A DNA stretch of 64,000 bases from Oxalobacteraceae bacterium (lineage in GTDB: Bacteria; Pseudomonadota; Gammaproteobacteria; Burkholderiales; Burkholderiaceae_D). Made by a program: the position numbers and the translations under genes. The stretch is from contig JAJTGD010000013.1 of the NCBI GenBank assembly GCA_021299035.1, positions 1 to 64,000 on the forward strand, written 5' to 3'. The notes under the pieces were generated by a model, which did no database searches, was not told the DNA's origin, and worked only from the letters and a program-made list of their open reading frames with translations. Below, one piece after another: positions 23,975 to 33,030 of the stretch; position 1 is the first letter of the stretch, and each line of letters begins with the position of its first letter.

Positions 23975-25453
23975 TCAGCGGTCTAGCTTACAGGGATCCT
24001 TGGCGGCATGAAATGCCGCGAGCGCCTTTATGCATCGACGTTCAGCTTTTGGCAGTTGTGCCATCAACCAACCGATAGCAAACCATGCTCGCGGATCTAT
24101 TTCAGAGATGCCTTGATACGCTTCGATGGCTACCCGCAAATCGTTATATTCGCCTAAATCATCGATTACGTTGGCGAGGGCTGTCGAGTAGCGTTTGTAA
24201 TATTTCGAAGGCAATTCGGACTCAACAAACTCCAGCGCATACCTAAGTCGCTTTAATCTCTTGCGAAGCCGGTGTCGCTGTTCGAAGTCGAAGCTTTCAA
24301 ATCGAAGAGCATCTTTTTTACATTGGCGACTCCAACCACGTATAACCGGCAGGACAAGGCTCCACTCACCTTCCGTAACCTCACCAAGACCCTGTAACTC
24401 GACCGCAAGCAATTGGAGCATCCACTGCTGTATCGCGGCGTCACGGATAAGATCACTAGGTGGCACTACATTGTTATGTACTGGAAGTTCAACTAGCGGA
24501 GCTCCGGCTGCTCTAAGGCGAGGCCAAAGCCCTTCGGTCATTACATCGATGTCTCGGTTACCGCTAAGACCAGCAGCAAACTGCTTCGCCTTGGCGTCCC
24601 AAGCAGCAATATCTGCACCCACGAATTTCCCAAATAGTGCAATCGCACTGCGTAGGCGCCGTAATCCAACGCGCAATTGGTGCACATGCTCGGGCCCGCC
24701 GCCTTCGACAGACGCAATCTGGGAGGCATTCACGAGTATTTGGTGCGCACAATTAGTCAGCACTGCTTCGACGAGTGCCTTTAGAGAACTACCATTTGCA
24801 TTCAGGGGTGTAGCTCTGGCAGTAGAAACGATCAGCGATCCATTAGCCAGTGCATCGCCTCTCTGGGCTTTGCTACGGGCATCAATATAAACTCCAGAAT
24901 GAGCTAGGAGTTTGCGCGCTGCGGACAGCACACCGCGAACCGGACCTGATACCAGCTCAATCTCGAGCTCGCATACCGGCAGAACTAACGGCGGTGTGTT
25001 GCTATCAGGCTGAGCACTGATCTCACCATGGTCAAGAGCATACTCAACACGATTGCGAGTACCGATTTGTACGGACAAGCGACGAATATGCGTCGCATAG
25101 CGGCAAGCCAATGTGGTGTCGGCAGAATGTGAAAGAAGTCGCTGCAGGCGGATCCCATCCTCGGTTTCGGCGTGCAATACCGGATCAAGCTGCGGCTGTG
25201 CCTTCCCCCGTAGCCTGACGTTATGCTCACTGCGCACAGCAGACGCCGCACTACGGGCAGATTTCAGGGTCTGAAACCATACTCTGCCCTCTTTCCGCAA
25301 CCGGAGAGAAAAACCGGCCTGCGCTAACGTACCCGCGACCGTATCGAAATAGTACGCCGCCAACAGCTTTGATTTTCCACCTTCTGCTCGCAGCTGCGCA
25401 TCGATTGAATGACGCGCTTGCTCGTTCAACTGAAATTTGAGTTCGATTTCCAT
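23975..25453 (-). CDS. CYTH and CHAD domain protein
   Basis: This 492-residue soluble protein has an N-terminal CYTH domain beginning with the EIELKFQL (ExExK) motif that binds triphosphate, and a C-terminal CHAD domain rich in conserved His, Arg and Lys (VHQLRVGLRRLRSAIALF, RHRLRKRLKRLRYALEFVE). CYTH domains bind or hydrolyse triphosphates and CHAD domains bind polyphosphate granules, so a role in polyphosphate metabolism is likely. It is monocistronic and looks intact. The stop is at 23975-23977. Confidence 0.92.
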   Translation of the reverse strand: MEIELKFQLNEQARHSIDAQLRAEGGKSKLLAAYYFDTVAGTLAQAGFSLRLRKEGRVWFQTLKSARSAASAVRSEHNVRLRGKAQPQLDPVLHAETEDGIRLQRLLSHSADTTLACRYATHIRRLSVQIGTRNRVEYALDHGEISAQPDSNTPPLVLPVCELEIELVSGPVRGVLSAARKLLAHSGVYIDARSKAQRGDALANGSLIVSTARATPLNANGSSLKALVEAVLTNCAHQILVNASQIASVEGGGPEHVHQLRVGLRRLRSAIALFGKFVGADIAAWDAKAKQFAAGLSGNRDIDVMTEGLWPRLRAAGAPLVELPVHNNVVPPSDLIRDAAIQQWMLQLLAVELQGLGEVTEGEWSLVLPVIRGWSRQCKKDALRFESFDFEQRHRLRKRLKRLRYALEFVESELPSKYYKRYSTALANVIDDLGEYNDLRVAIEAYQGISEIDPRAWFAIGWLMAQLPKAERRCIKALAAFHAAKDPCKLDR

Positions 25454-25557
25454 AGCGTCAGAATAGCCGCTCCAACACTTTTAACTTACCAATCCTTTGT
25501 GGCGCTTATTGATATAGATCACAATTGCCGTGAATCACTGATTCTTCCTAAACCACT

Positions 25558-25640
25558 CACCCCGAATCCCGCCTTTGCTGAACCTTTCGCCGCAAGAAAG
25601 CCGTCTCCTTAGATACTCTTTGCTAAGCAGACCTCAGCTA
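25558..25640 (+). repeat. Dispersed intergenic repeat, copy C
   Basis: CCCGAATCCCGCCTTTGCTG and the following CCGCAAGAAAGCCGTCTC, then CTCTTTGCTAAGC and CTCAGCTACT, align with copy B at 17005-17085 over about 80 bp with scattered mismatches. It lies about 100 bp upstream of the CYTH-CHAD gene start. Confidence 0.55.
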
Positions 25641-25791
25641 CTCAAATTTGTTTGAAATAACCAGAAAGATCAGGGTCGTAATATACTTTCAAGTTGATTA
25701 GGACGGCCCCGAGCTTTTTACCTAGCTAGCTTGTTTAAACGCCAGATTAGTAAATTCGGACTGAATCGTCCCAGAACCAACCAGCAAAAAA

Positions 25792-25822
25792 ATAGCCCCG
25801 AATTCGCTAGAACCGGGGCTAT
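25792..25822 (+). terminator. Orphan hairpin homologous to bicupin 3' flank
   Basis: ATAGCCCCG (25792-25800) and CGGGGCTAT (25814-25822) form a perfect 9-bp stem with a 13-base loop. The same sequence, decayed, follows the bicupins at 9912-9942 and 27771-27804 and begins the 3' flank at 4727. It therefore looks like the terminator of a lost bicupin copy. No T-run follows, so terminator function is uncertain. Confidence 0.6.
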
Positions 25823-26103
25823 ACGACTGAACCAATCTGGTTAATGACGCCGATATGGGTCAACATCACATTGTCCAGAAAGGAGCTACTGGCCACTGAG
25901 GTGAAGGCTGCCTACCATAATCGGCTAACAATCAAGTCAGGGATGTCGCAAGCAGATAATGCGCGTTGAGAGAATTCCGATATTGATAGGCGACAAACTT
26001 TGACTAGATCCAGAATCTCTCGGCGAAGCTCTCCTAGCAGCAGAGCATTCAGCGCTAGCAGACCGAGATTTGCGGGATTTTTTGCTTTTCAATACGTATC
26101 CAC

Positions 26104-27084
26104 ATGAAACCCAAAATTCTTGTTACCGACGCCACTTTCCCGGAGATCATTGACTATCTCTCGCATTCATTTGAGGTGGAGCATAACCAAGCTGATCAGG
26201 ACTATGACGAGCCAGCGCTTATTCAAAAGCTGCAAGATAAAGCTGGGGTATTTGCGTACCCGACGCGGCGTTTTGCGGGCTCACTGTTTGCAGCTTGCCC
26301 TCAACTCAAGGCCGTGTGCAATATGGCTGTTGGCTATAACAATATCGAAATAGCAGCAGCCACTGCTGCCGGCGTTATGGTGACAAACACGCCAGACGTA
26401 CTCAATGAAACGACCGCAGATTTTGGCTGGACTCTGATGATGGCGGCGGCGCGGCGCGTTAGTGAATCGGAACATTTTTTGCGCGGTGGTCGATGGAAAC
26501 GCTGGCGATTCAATGACTTTCTCGGGGTAGATGTTCACGGCAGTACGCTCGGCATTATCGGCATGGGCCGTATCGGCCAAGCGATTGCCCGTCGCTCGAT
26601 CGGATTCAATATGAAGGTGGTGTACCACAACCGTTCGCGACTCGAGCCTGAGCTAGAGCAGGCAGCGAATAACGCAACCTACCTGACGCTTGAAGCATGT
26701 CTGAAAGAAGCTGATCATGTAATACTGGTACTGCCCTACTCTGCACAGTCCCATCATCTGATTAGCGCGGCGCAGCTGGCGATGATGAAACCGACAGCAA
26801 CCCTCGTCAATATTGCGCGCGGTGGCATTGTCGATGATGCTGCACTGATTACTGCGCTGAAGGCCGGGGTGATTGCGGCTGCAGGAATTGACGTATTCGA
26901 AAACGAGCCGGCGTTTAATCCGGATTTTCTGTCGCTAACGAATGTTGTGCTGACAACGCATATTGGCAGCGCTTCAACATCGACCCGAATTGCCATGGCC
27001 TATTGCGCAGCGGACAATTTGATCGCCGCAATGACAGGGAAGCGGCCGCCTAACTTGCTGAACCCTGAGAGCTTCCAAGCTTAA
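26104..27084 (+). CDS. D-2-hydroxyacid dehydrogenase, copy 2
   Basis: This is a 326-residue paralogue of 2099-3079, identical in length and differing at roughly one residue in fifteen. GMGRIG (153-158) and the catalytic Arg-239, Glu-268 and His-286 are kept, but the Pro before the catalytic His is Thr here (TTHIGS instead of TPHIGS). The bicupin starts only 22 bp downstream, so the two form a tight operon; this probably represents the ancestral arrangement. Substrate unknown, glyoxylate/hydroxypyruvate type by family. Confidence 0.92.
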   Translation: MKPKILVTDATFPEIIDYLSHSFEVEHNQADQDYDEPALIQKLQDKAGVFAYPTRRFAGSLFAACPQLKAVCNMAVGYNNIEIAAATAAGVMVTNTPDVLNETTADFGWTLMMAAARRVSESEHFLRGGRWKRWRFNDFLGVDVHGSTLGIIGMGRIGQAIARRSIGFNMKVVYHNRSRLEPELEQAANNATYLTLEACLKEADHVILVLPYSAQSHHLISAAQLAMMKPTATLVNIARGGIVDDAALITALKAGVIAAAGIDVFENEPAFNPDFLSLTNVVLTTHIGSASTSTRIAMAYCAADNLIAAMTGKRPPNLLNPESFQA

Positions 27085-27105
27085 GGCCGGTAGTACAATA
27101 AATCC

Positions 27106-27804
27106 ATGAACATCAATGATGATTTTTTAATCAAAGCGGTGGTCGATACCAATAAGCTATTTTGGATCGAGTCTCCAGCGTCTGGTGTTGAAAGAAAATA
27201 TCTTGATCGAATCGGCACTGAAGTCGCCAGAGCCAGCTCATTGGTTAGATACGGTCGAAATTCTTCGTTCGCACCTCATACGCATCACGGTGGGGAAGAA
27301 ATACTCGTGCTCGAAGGAACGTTCTCCGATGAAAACGGAGACTATCCCGCTGGCACCTACCTTCGTAATCCACCCAACAGTGCTCATTCACCTCACTCGA
27401 AAGATGGCTGCACCATCTTTGTAAAGCTTAGACAGTTTCATCCCGAGGACGATTTGACCGTTCGAATCGATACGACTACTGCCAACTGGTACCCGGGCTT
27501 GGTACCCGGCTTATCTGTGATGCCGCTACACGAGTTTGATGGTGTTGGCACTGCGCTAGTCCGTTGGGCTCCAAACACAATATTTAGACCGCACGTGCAC
27601 CCGGGCGGGGAAGAAATCTTCGTGTTGGAAGGTGTATTCCACGACGAAGATGGTTCGTATCCGGCAGGCACTTGGATTCGAAGTCCTCGCTTTAGCAAAC
27701 ATGCGCCGTTTACCAAATCTGAAGGTGCCACCATCTATGTGAAGACTGGGCACCTTGATTATGAAATACCCGCAAATTCTCTAGAACCAGGACTATACGA
27801 CTGA
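27106..27804 (+). CDS. ChrR-like bicupin protein, copy 3, C-terminally extended
   Basis: This 232-residue paralogue of the bicupins at 4067 and 9250 has both metal motifs intact (HTHHGGEEILVLEG, HVHPGGEEIFVLEG). The stop used in copy 2 (AAATAG) is altered here, so translation runs through the old terminator sequence and adds about eight residues (ending EPGLYD) before a TGA. Its last 12 bp overlap the end of the convergent diguanylate cyclase gene. It is in an operon with the dehydrogenase immediately upstream. Confidence 0.87.
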   Translation: MNINDDFLIKAVVDTNKLFWIESPASGVERKYLDRIGTEVARASSLVRYGRNSSFAPHTHHGGEEILVLEGTFSDENGDYPAGTYLRNPPNSAHSPHSKDGCTIFVKLRQFHPEDDLTVRIDTTTANWYPGLVPGLSVMPLHEFDGVGTALVRWAPNTIFRPHVHPGGEEIFVLEGVFHDEDGSYPAGTWIRSPRFSKHAPFTKSEGATIYVKTGHLDYEIPANSLEPGLYD

Positions 27805-29715
27805 ACGCGGATCTCCAGTGCGGCCATGATCCGCGGTAAGCTGATTGAATACGCGGTAGCAACCCTTTCCTGCCGCCTTGGCCTCGTACATAGCCTCATC
27901 CGCGCAACGCAACAAGCTGCTCGCATCCGCTGCATGTGCAGGAAACAAAGCAACGCCAATTGAGCATCTTACGTTGAAAGTTTTCCAGCGCTCAAAAACT
28001 TCAGACTCAGCGAACATTCTGATTAATTCTTCCGCAATTAGTTCAGCGCCTGCGCTGCTCTCCTGATTTTCTATGATAACCGTGAACTCATCGCCGCCCA
28101 GCCGCGCTACGTGGTCCACGCTTCGTAACGCCGCTCTAAAACAAGTCGCCGCTGCAATCAGTAGCTCATCGCCAGCGGCATGTCCTAGTGTGTCATTTAT
28201 ATTCTTGAAGTTATCGAGGTCGATAAACAGCAAGGCAAGTTGCTTGTGGGTTGTACGTGCGCGCAACAGGGCATCTGGCAAAAAATCATTGAGCCAACGC
28301 CTATTGGGCAATCCAGTCAGGGGATCGGTAAAGCCTAGCTTGATCTGATTTTCTTCATGTAATTTTGCGACGGTAATATCTCGTACCGTCACAGCAATAC
28401 CTTCGCCAGATCGCACTGCGCGTCTAAGAAACCATCCTGCCTGATGCTGAGAATTTTCATTGACATAAAATTCGTGTTCCAGAAAACCCTGGTTGTAGCA
28501 ACGGTCGTATAGTTTCAGAAGCTTTTCGACCGTAGACTCATCATACAGTTCTGAAAACCGCTTTCCAATCATCTGGGATTGCGGGATATCGTTCATCTTT
28601 GCCGCCCGCTCGTTGCAATCCTCGATCGAACAATCACGAATACTTCCGTCAGGTGCGCGGATTAGATCGATCATATAAAACGCCTCATGCGCGCCTTCGA
28701 CTGCCAAGCGGAATGTCATCCGTACGCGTTCAGCCCGAAGCCTGCGTTCCCGATTTTTAATATGGGTGCTGCCGCCAAATACCGCCACCAGAATGACTAA
28801 CGCTGTGTTGATAGTCGCAAATAACAGGTAAGCAGCCTTGGTACCTGCATAGGATTTGACTGCACTAGCTTCGGTGACAGCGGCAACCACTACCAGCGGA
28901 TAACCTTTAATTTTTTTCCACGCAACGTAGCGTCCCAACTGATCATTAAAGGGCTCACCGGAGTCTGACCGAACGCCCTCGTTTGATTCAAATTGTGGCG
29001 TTCGGGAAAAAAAGGAAACTGAATTTACGGGTCCGTTGGCAGTTGTAGTTACTAGAGGCGGACCATCCACTAGCCGTAGAGAAACGAAGTCGCCTTCATG
29101 CAGCTCGTCGCGATAATTGATACTTGCTAAATAGCTAGGCGCAGTCGATACCAGGACAATGCCACTAAAATTTCCTTTTGCATCGTTAACTCGGCGTGTG
29201 AATCGTATGATTTCTTTACCTTTAAGGCCACCCAATCCCTCGGATGGTTCGCTTATGCGAAGCTCCGGATCATTGGATGTCCGGTGATAAGAAAAAAAAT
29301 CAACCGCTCCAAAGTCTAGCCCAACCGCAGCGTGCCACCACGAGCTGATTACCTTGCCATCGATCCCAATGGTGCCCGGATAGGTCGGCGTGTGGTGCAT
29401 CGCTTTTTCGTACTGATCGCGTAGATCCAAGGGCATGAGACTGTTTTGCCACTGATACTTGATCGTCAGGGCGATTTGATCAATCTCTTTGACAGTTCGC
29501 TGAACCTGCTCGGCGTAGGTAAGCACTAAGTCAGTGGCACGCTCGGCGCCCCGAGACCGTAACTCTTGAAGGTCATACGAGATCTTAATCAGTACCACTA
29601 GCCATGTGACTAGAATGACTAGTAGGGCACCACCAAGCCAGATTGAGACAATCGAGCGCTTGTCATGTAGCGGGTCGCCATCAGGCTGAAATACTGAACC
29701 CATGAATCCCTTCAC
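27793..29715 (-). CDS. Membrane-bound diguanylate cyclase with Cache and PAS domains
   Basis: This 640-residue protein makes cyclic di-GMP from two GTP. It has an N-terminal TM segment (LLVILVTWLVVLIKISY), a periplasmic Cache-type sensor of about 260 residues, a second TM (ATINTALVILVAVFGG), a PAS domain (EAFYMIDLIRAPDGS..., IGKRFSEL) and a C-terminal GGDEF domain with intact GGDEF and an RSVD inhibitory I-site five residues before it. All catalytic features are present, so it should be an active, product-inhibited enzyme responding to an external signal. No EAL domain. It converges on the bicupin. Confidence 0.93.
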   Translation of the reverse strand: MKGFMGSVFQPDGDPLHDKRSIVSIWLGGALLVILVTWLVVLIKISYDLQELRSRGAERATDLVLTYAEQVQRTVKEIDQIALTIKYQWQNSLMPLDLRDQYEKAMHHTPTYPGTIGIDGKVISSWWHAAVGLDFGAVDFFSYHRTSNDPELRISEPSEGLGGLKGKEIIRFTRRVNDAKGNFSGIVLVSTAPSYLASINYRDELHEGDFVSLRLVDGPPLVTTTANGPVNSVSFFSRTPQFESNEGVRSDSGEPFNDQLGRYVAWKKIKGYPLVVVAAVTEASAVKSYAGTKAAYLLFATINTALVILVAVFGGSTHIKNRERRLRAERVRMTFRLAVEGAHEAFYMIDLIRAPDGSIRDCSIEDCNERAAKMNDIPQSQMIGKRFSELYDESTVEKLLKLYDRCYNQGFLEHEFYVNENSQHQAGWFLRRAVRSGEGIAVTVRDITVAKLHEENQIKLGFTDPLTGLPNRRWLNDFLPDALLRARTTHKQLALLFIDLDNFKNINDTLGHAAGDELLIAAATCFRAALRSVDHVARLGGDEFTVIIENQESSAGAELIAEELIRMFAESEVFERWKTFNVRCSIGVALFPAHAADASSLLRCADEAMYEAKAAGKGCYRVFNQLTADHGRTGDPRSVV

Positions 29716-29985
29716 CGCGTACGTATCGCCGAACCGATCAGATGGACTCGTAGTGAAAAACTCACACTAAAAGTTGGTTGCTAGTTTTTCCCTTATAGTT
29801 ACCATACCAAAAAAAACACCCGTACTCAGAACCCGCAAGGTAGTTAATAAATTTGTATTATTTGATTCCGGTCTTTTGACGAACTCATTGGCTTCTGTGA
29901 AAGCCAAACGGGAAGCGATTGCCGCATTCCGAATCATTTTGGGCAAAACAGCGGGGGAATGTGTCGCGTCATGCGCCACATCGAA

Positions 29986-31086
29986 CTAAGGTACAAATAG
30001 CAATTGCCCCGCCGGCGCGATGACCTGGGCAACCTCATGTCCTGCACCTGGCACAAGTTGAACTTTCCAAGCGAAAGGCCTGTTTGCACTGTGGGCAGCT
30101 TGCTGTCCTACCTTGTAGTAGGTCATGCCTCGCTGAAGCCGATTAGCACCCTGCACTATCGCACCTTTGGTCCCACGCAGATTGGTGTCTTCTTCTTTGC
30201 CTCGTGTATCTCTAGTACCTAACAAGACAGTGAGCGGTGCAGCAAGTACCTGTCCAGGATCCTGAAACTCACGCGATGCTCCGCGCAAGCTGTAGGGAAA
30301 TGGCGGCCACTTTTTATCGACAGTTGGTAAGGTGTACACACCCGCATTGGCTGCCACCGCCTTCAGCACTCTCGGGCAGCGAACAAAGCTCAATAGCCGG
30401 TGGACGAACTGGGCACCCGCGCTATGCCCGAAGATGAAATACCCCGACTGCTTATTTTGCAATACCTCTTTCACCGCACTGAAGGTCCGTTCAATCTCCA
30501 TATAGGGTGTTTGCAGCGGATTGCGCCAGCGGCCCTCCTCTGCCGCATGCGCAGCCACAGGACCGCGAGTGACTACGCCCAAGGTATATGCGTCACCGGT
30601 GGGATAGTCTTTACGCGAGAACTCAAGAACTATCAAAAGCACTCGGTGGCGCTCCGCCACTGGCGCAGCAGTTTTCAGATAACGCTCGGCGTCGCGGCCG
30701 GTGCCGTGCATCACGAACCAAATGCGCCCCGCTGCAGAATCGAACTGGCTAGGGCGAAACACATGAACGGTGAGAGGCTTGCGCTGCAGGCTGTTGATTT
30801 GTAGACGACCAGTCCCTGGTGTCTGGAGTACTTCGCGCGCCAAAGTGGCATTAACGAAGACTGGTGCATTCGATATCGTCGTATTTGAATCTGCGACGGC
30901 AACATCGGCTCTGCATTTTGCAGGTTGCCATGCCAGATCGGTTGCCTCAGCTACTTCAGTAGCCTCTGCCAGCTGTGGTACCCCTAGTACCCCTAATACA
31001 AGAATTAGGATGCTAACCAGCAGGTGCAGCGACGAGCAGTGAACTAGTCGAGCCCGTTGGCGAAAGTTTTGGAGTGTTGGCGTCAT
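29986..31086 (-). CDS. Exported alpha/beta hydrolase, last gene of amidoligase-like operon
   Basis: This 366-residue protein has a signal peptide (LHLLVSILILVLGVLGVPQLAEA) and a mature alpha/beta hydrolase domain with nucleophile elbow FGHSAGAQFVHR, an acidic LLGTRDT and GAGHE for the His. It resembles polyhydroxybutyrate-depolymerase/feruloyl-esterase-like serine hydrolases. The ATG at 31086 overlaps the upstream stop (ATGA), fixing the start; a frame 41 codons longer would lie inside the neighbour. It is related to the non-exported hydrolase at 34284-35150 (shared GHSxGAQFxHR). Confidence 0.85.
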   Translation of the reverse strand: MTPTLQNFRQRARLVHCSSLHLLVSILILVLGVLGVPQLAEATEVAEATDLAWQPAKCRADVAVADSNTTISNAPVFVNATLAREVLQTPGTGRLQINSLQRKPLTVHVFRPSQFDSAAGRIWFVMHGTGRDAERYLKTAAPVAERHRVLLIVLEFSRKDYPTGDAYTLGVVTRGPVAAHAAEEGRWRNPLQTPYMEIERTFSAVKEVLQNKQSGYFIFGHSAGAQFVHRLLSFVRCPRVLKAVAANAGVYTLPTVDKKWPPFPYSLRGASREFQDPGQVLAAPLTVLLGTRDTRGKEEDTNLRGTKGAIVQGANRLQRGMTYYKVGQQAAHSANRPFAWKVQLVPGAGHEVAQVIAPAGQLLFVP

Positions 31087-32972
31087 GCGCCCATCATGCG
31101 CGGCTTCGCTGTCGATTCGGCGGAAACCATCGCTTGTGCGGAGGAGCCCCAATCTACCCCGCAGCGTGCACCGGCGAGCTCGACAATGGTACCCATCAGC
31201 TGTGGCCAACTGAATCCTGCTGCTTGAGCCATGACGGCAACAGCGCCGCGCTTTTCTAAAATCGTGTTGGTGTAGACACCAACCACATGCGCTTGACCTT
31301 GGCGATCAACCACTATATCCACGCGCGCAAAGTCTCGACAGCCGGTTGATCTGAATGCGCGCAGCGCAAGCGATCGATAGTGCTGTGCCTGTGGCTCATC
31401 AATAAGGGCTGGAGATTCGAAATATCGACCGTTCGGATTGAAGTATCCAATGGGTAGACACCTGAGGCGATCATTGCCCAGTACGCCAATGCTGATCAAG
31501 GTACCCTCAAGCCATGCTTCGCACAGGATGTCGCGTGATTGCACTGAACTCAAATGGGATAGCGCACCAGAATACTCATCGGGTGTTCGCACGATCAATC
31601 GTGTGTCATCCGCGTCGTCGCGTGTGCGTAGCACCATAGGAAACGGCAGATCCGGTGGCTCGTGACGCCAATGCGTGATGATTCTGAAGTCCGGTACAGG
31701 TAGTCCAAGTGCTTTCAGGCGTGAGAGCAAGGCAATACGATCGCACAGGCAAGACTGCGTCAGGGGGTCGGCACCGGTGTATGCGATGCCAGCCATCTCA
31801 AGCAGTGAAGGCACATGTACCTGACGGCCTATGCCCTGGATACCGTTGCTCATGTTAAGCACGACACCCCCCGGCGCACCGGTGCGCGGATGCGGCGGCA
31901 GGAACTTGCGCAGCTCCCGCAGTAGCGTCATATCTCCCTCGAATAGCTTGACCGAGTAACCTTGCTCACGAAGTGCATCGATCAGGTGCTGAAGTGAGGC
32001 GTTCCGCTCAGCCTCGTTCGCTTGCGGCCCCAGCCGCCCTATCGTGCCATGTGCGGTTTTGTTGCGAACCACTGCTACACGCTTTTTACGATGTTGGATG
32101 AGGGGCTGCACCGAGTCGGATGCAAAGCGGGATAGCAATGTGGTCGCGTGGTTTTGCCAATCCTGCAGTAGACGAAAATCCAGAAACTCGGCGATAAACA
32201 CAATCGCGAGGATCTGCAAGATCATCAATTCCGGGGCTCGTAGTAGCAGCTTCAGAAAAGGACCAAAATTCATGATCCCGTACAGCAGGAGTGCGAGGGC
32301 AAGTGTCCAGCCCAAACGCCAGGCTGCTGTCGCGGGGCGGTTCTGATCCAGCGTTCCGGCAATACCCTCGGCCATCATGGCCAGAATAATCACAGGGAAG
32401 AAGGCCAAGTTGAAGATCGTGTGTGATCGCTGCCAGGAACCGACCATCAGGAAAAAAATCTGAATGCCCGCCGTAATCGCAAGGATCAGCGAGATACGCG
32501 CATAAAGCGGCAGACGTACACGCCGCATCCATGGTCGCAGTATGGCGATGACACTTACCACGACGGCGATAAGCAGCAAACTGGGACCCAACCCAACCTC
32601 TTGAAATCCGACGGCAATCAGCACCGATCGAAAGCCCAGCACCCGCAAGCCGAACGTCAGGCGCGCCAGCGTGATTAACAGCGCTGCCGTCGGCAGCAGC
32701 ATGACGTAGATCACTGCGTGCCGATCTAGCAGAGGCACCCATTCGAGCGTGACGACAGCGTTCAGAAAATGTCCCAGGCTCATGAGCGGACTTAGGAAAG
32801 ATCCTGCCCATAGGTTCAGTCCCGGTGTCGATAAGATGCGAGCAGTGAAAGCCATCAGCGACAACGTCGCCACTAGTGTCAAGACTACGAGGTCTGTGGT
32901 GGACAGGTACCCTTTGCCGCGCAGGATCCAAGCGTAGCCGGACCGGTTGGTGATGCCCTTCGTCTCAGCCAT
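31083..32972 (-). CDS. 7TM membrane protein fused to degenerate ATP-grasp (D-Ala-D-Ala ligase-like) domain
   Basis: This protein has about 629 residues. The first 290 form seven to eight TM helices similar to the 7TM module that accompanies inactive transglutaminase and RimK-like ligases. From about residue 310 a D-Ala-D-Ala-ligase-like ATP-grasp region follows (YTGADPLTQSCLCDR, CEAWLEGTLISIGVLGN, FARVDIVVDRQGQ, AAGFSWPQLM). The segment that should be LEVNPxP, with the Glu and Asn that bind Mg, reads VVGVYTNTI, and the usual ATP-binding Lys is Arg (MVLRTRDD), so ligase activity is doubtful. ATG 32972 has AGGT upstream and starts the homology. Middle gene of a five-gene operon. Confidence 0.8.
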   Translation of the reverse strand: MAETKGITNRSGYAWILRGKGYLSTTDLVVLTLVATLSLMAFTARILSTPGLNLWAGSFLSPLMSLGHFLNAVVTLEWVPLLDRHAVIYVMLLPTAALLITLARLTFGLRVLGFRSVLIAVGFQEVGLGPSLLLIAVVVSVIAILRPWMRRVRLPLYARISLILAITAGIQIFFLMVGSWQRSHTIFNLAFFPVIILAMMAEGIAGTLDQNRPATAAWRLGWTLALALLLYGIMNFGPFLKLLLRAPELMILQILAIVFIAEFLDFRLLQDWQNHATTLLSRFASDSVQPLIQHRKKRVAVVRNKTAHGTIGRLGPQANEAERNASLQHLIDALREQGYSVKLFEGDMTLLRELRKFLPPHPRTGAPGGVVLNMSNGIQGIGRQVHVPSLLEMAGIAYTGADPLTQSCLCDRIALLSRLKALGLPVPDFRIITHWRHEPPDLPFPMVLRTRDDADDTRLIVRTPDEYSGALSHLSSVQSRDILCEAWLEGTLISIGVLGNDRLRCLPIGYFNPNGRYFESPALIDEPQAQHYRSLALRAFRSTGCRDFARVDIVVDRQGQAHVVGVYTNTILEKRGAVAVMAQAAGFSWPQLMGTIVELAGARCGVDWGSSAQAMVSAESTAKPRMMGA

Positions 32973-33030
32973 GGCTGTTACCTGAACGATGGGTGCAGAT
33001 AAGTCTTTCGACGCTGATTGCGGCACGGAA

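Larger units (their letters stand above)
25454..26103. other. Intergenic region with repeat copy and orphan terminator
   Basis: No gene is supported in these 650 bp. It holds copy C of the dispersed repeat (about 25558-25640) and, at about 25785-25880, a sequence that matches the 3' flank of the bicupin copy at 9250-9915 although no bicupin lies upstream here. The last bases before the dehydrogenase start (CAATACGTATCCAC) match those before copy 1 (CAATACGTATTCAC), a shared 5' leader. Confidence 0.6.

Noticed and set aside
29774-29989. A 71-codon plus-strand frame (and an opposite 70-codon frame) upstream of the diguanylate cyclase
   Set aside because: No ribosome site, no recognised family, and both strands are open over the same bases, as often happens by chance.
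32086-32931. A 281-codon open frame within the 7TM-ATP-grasp gene, out of phase
   Set aside because: It is a shadow of the real frame; its translation has no membrane segments or family features and is rich in Cys/Arg/His as expected for out-of-phase reading.
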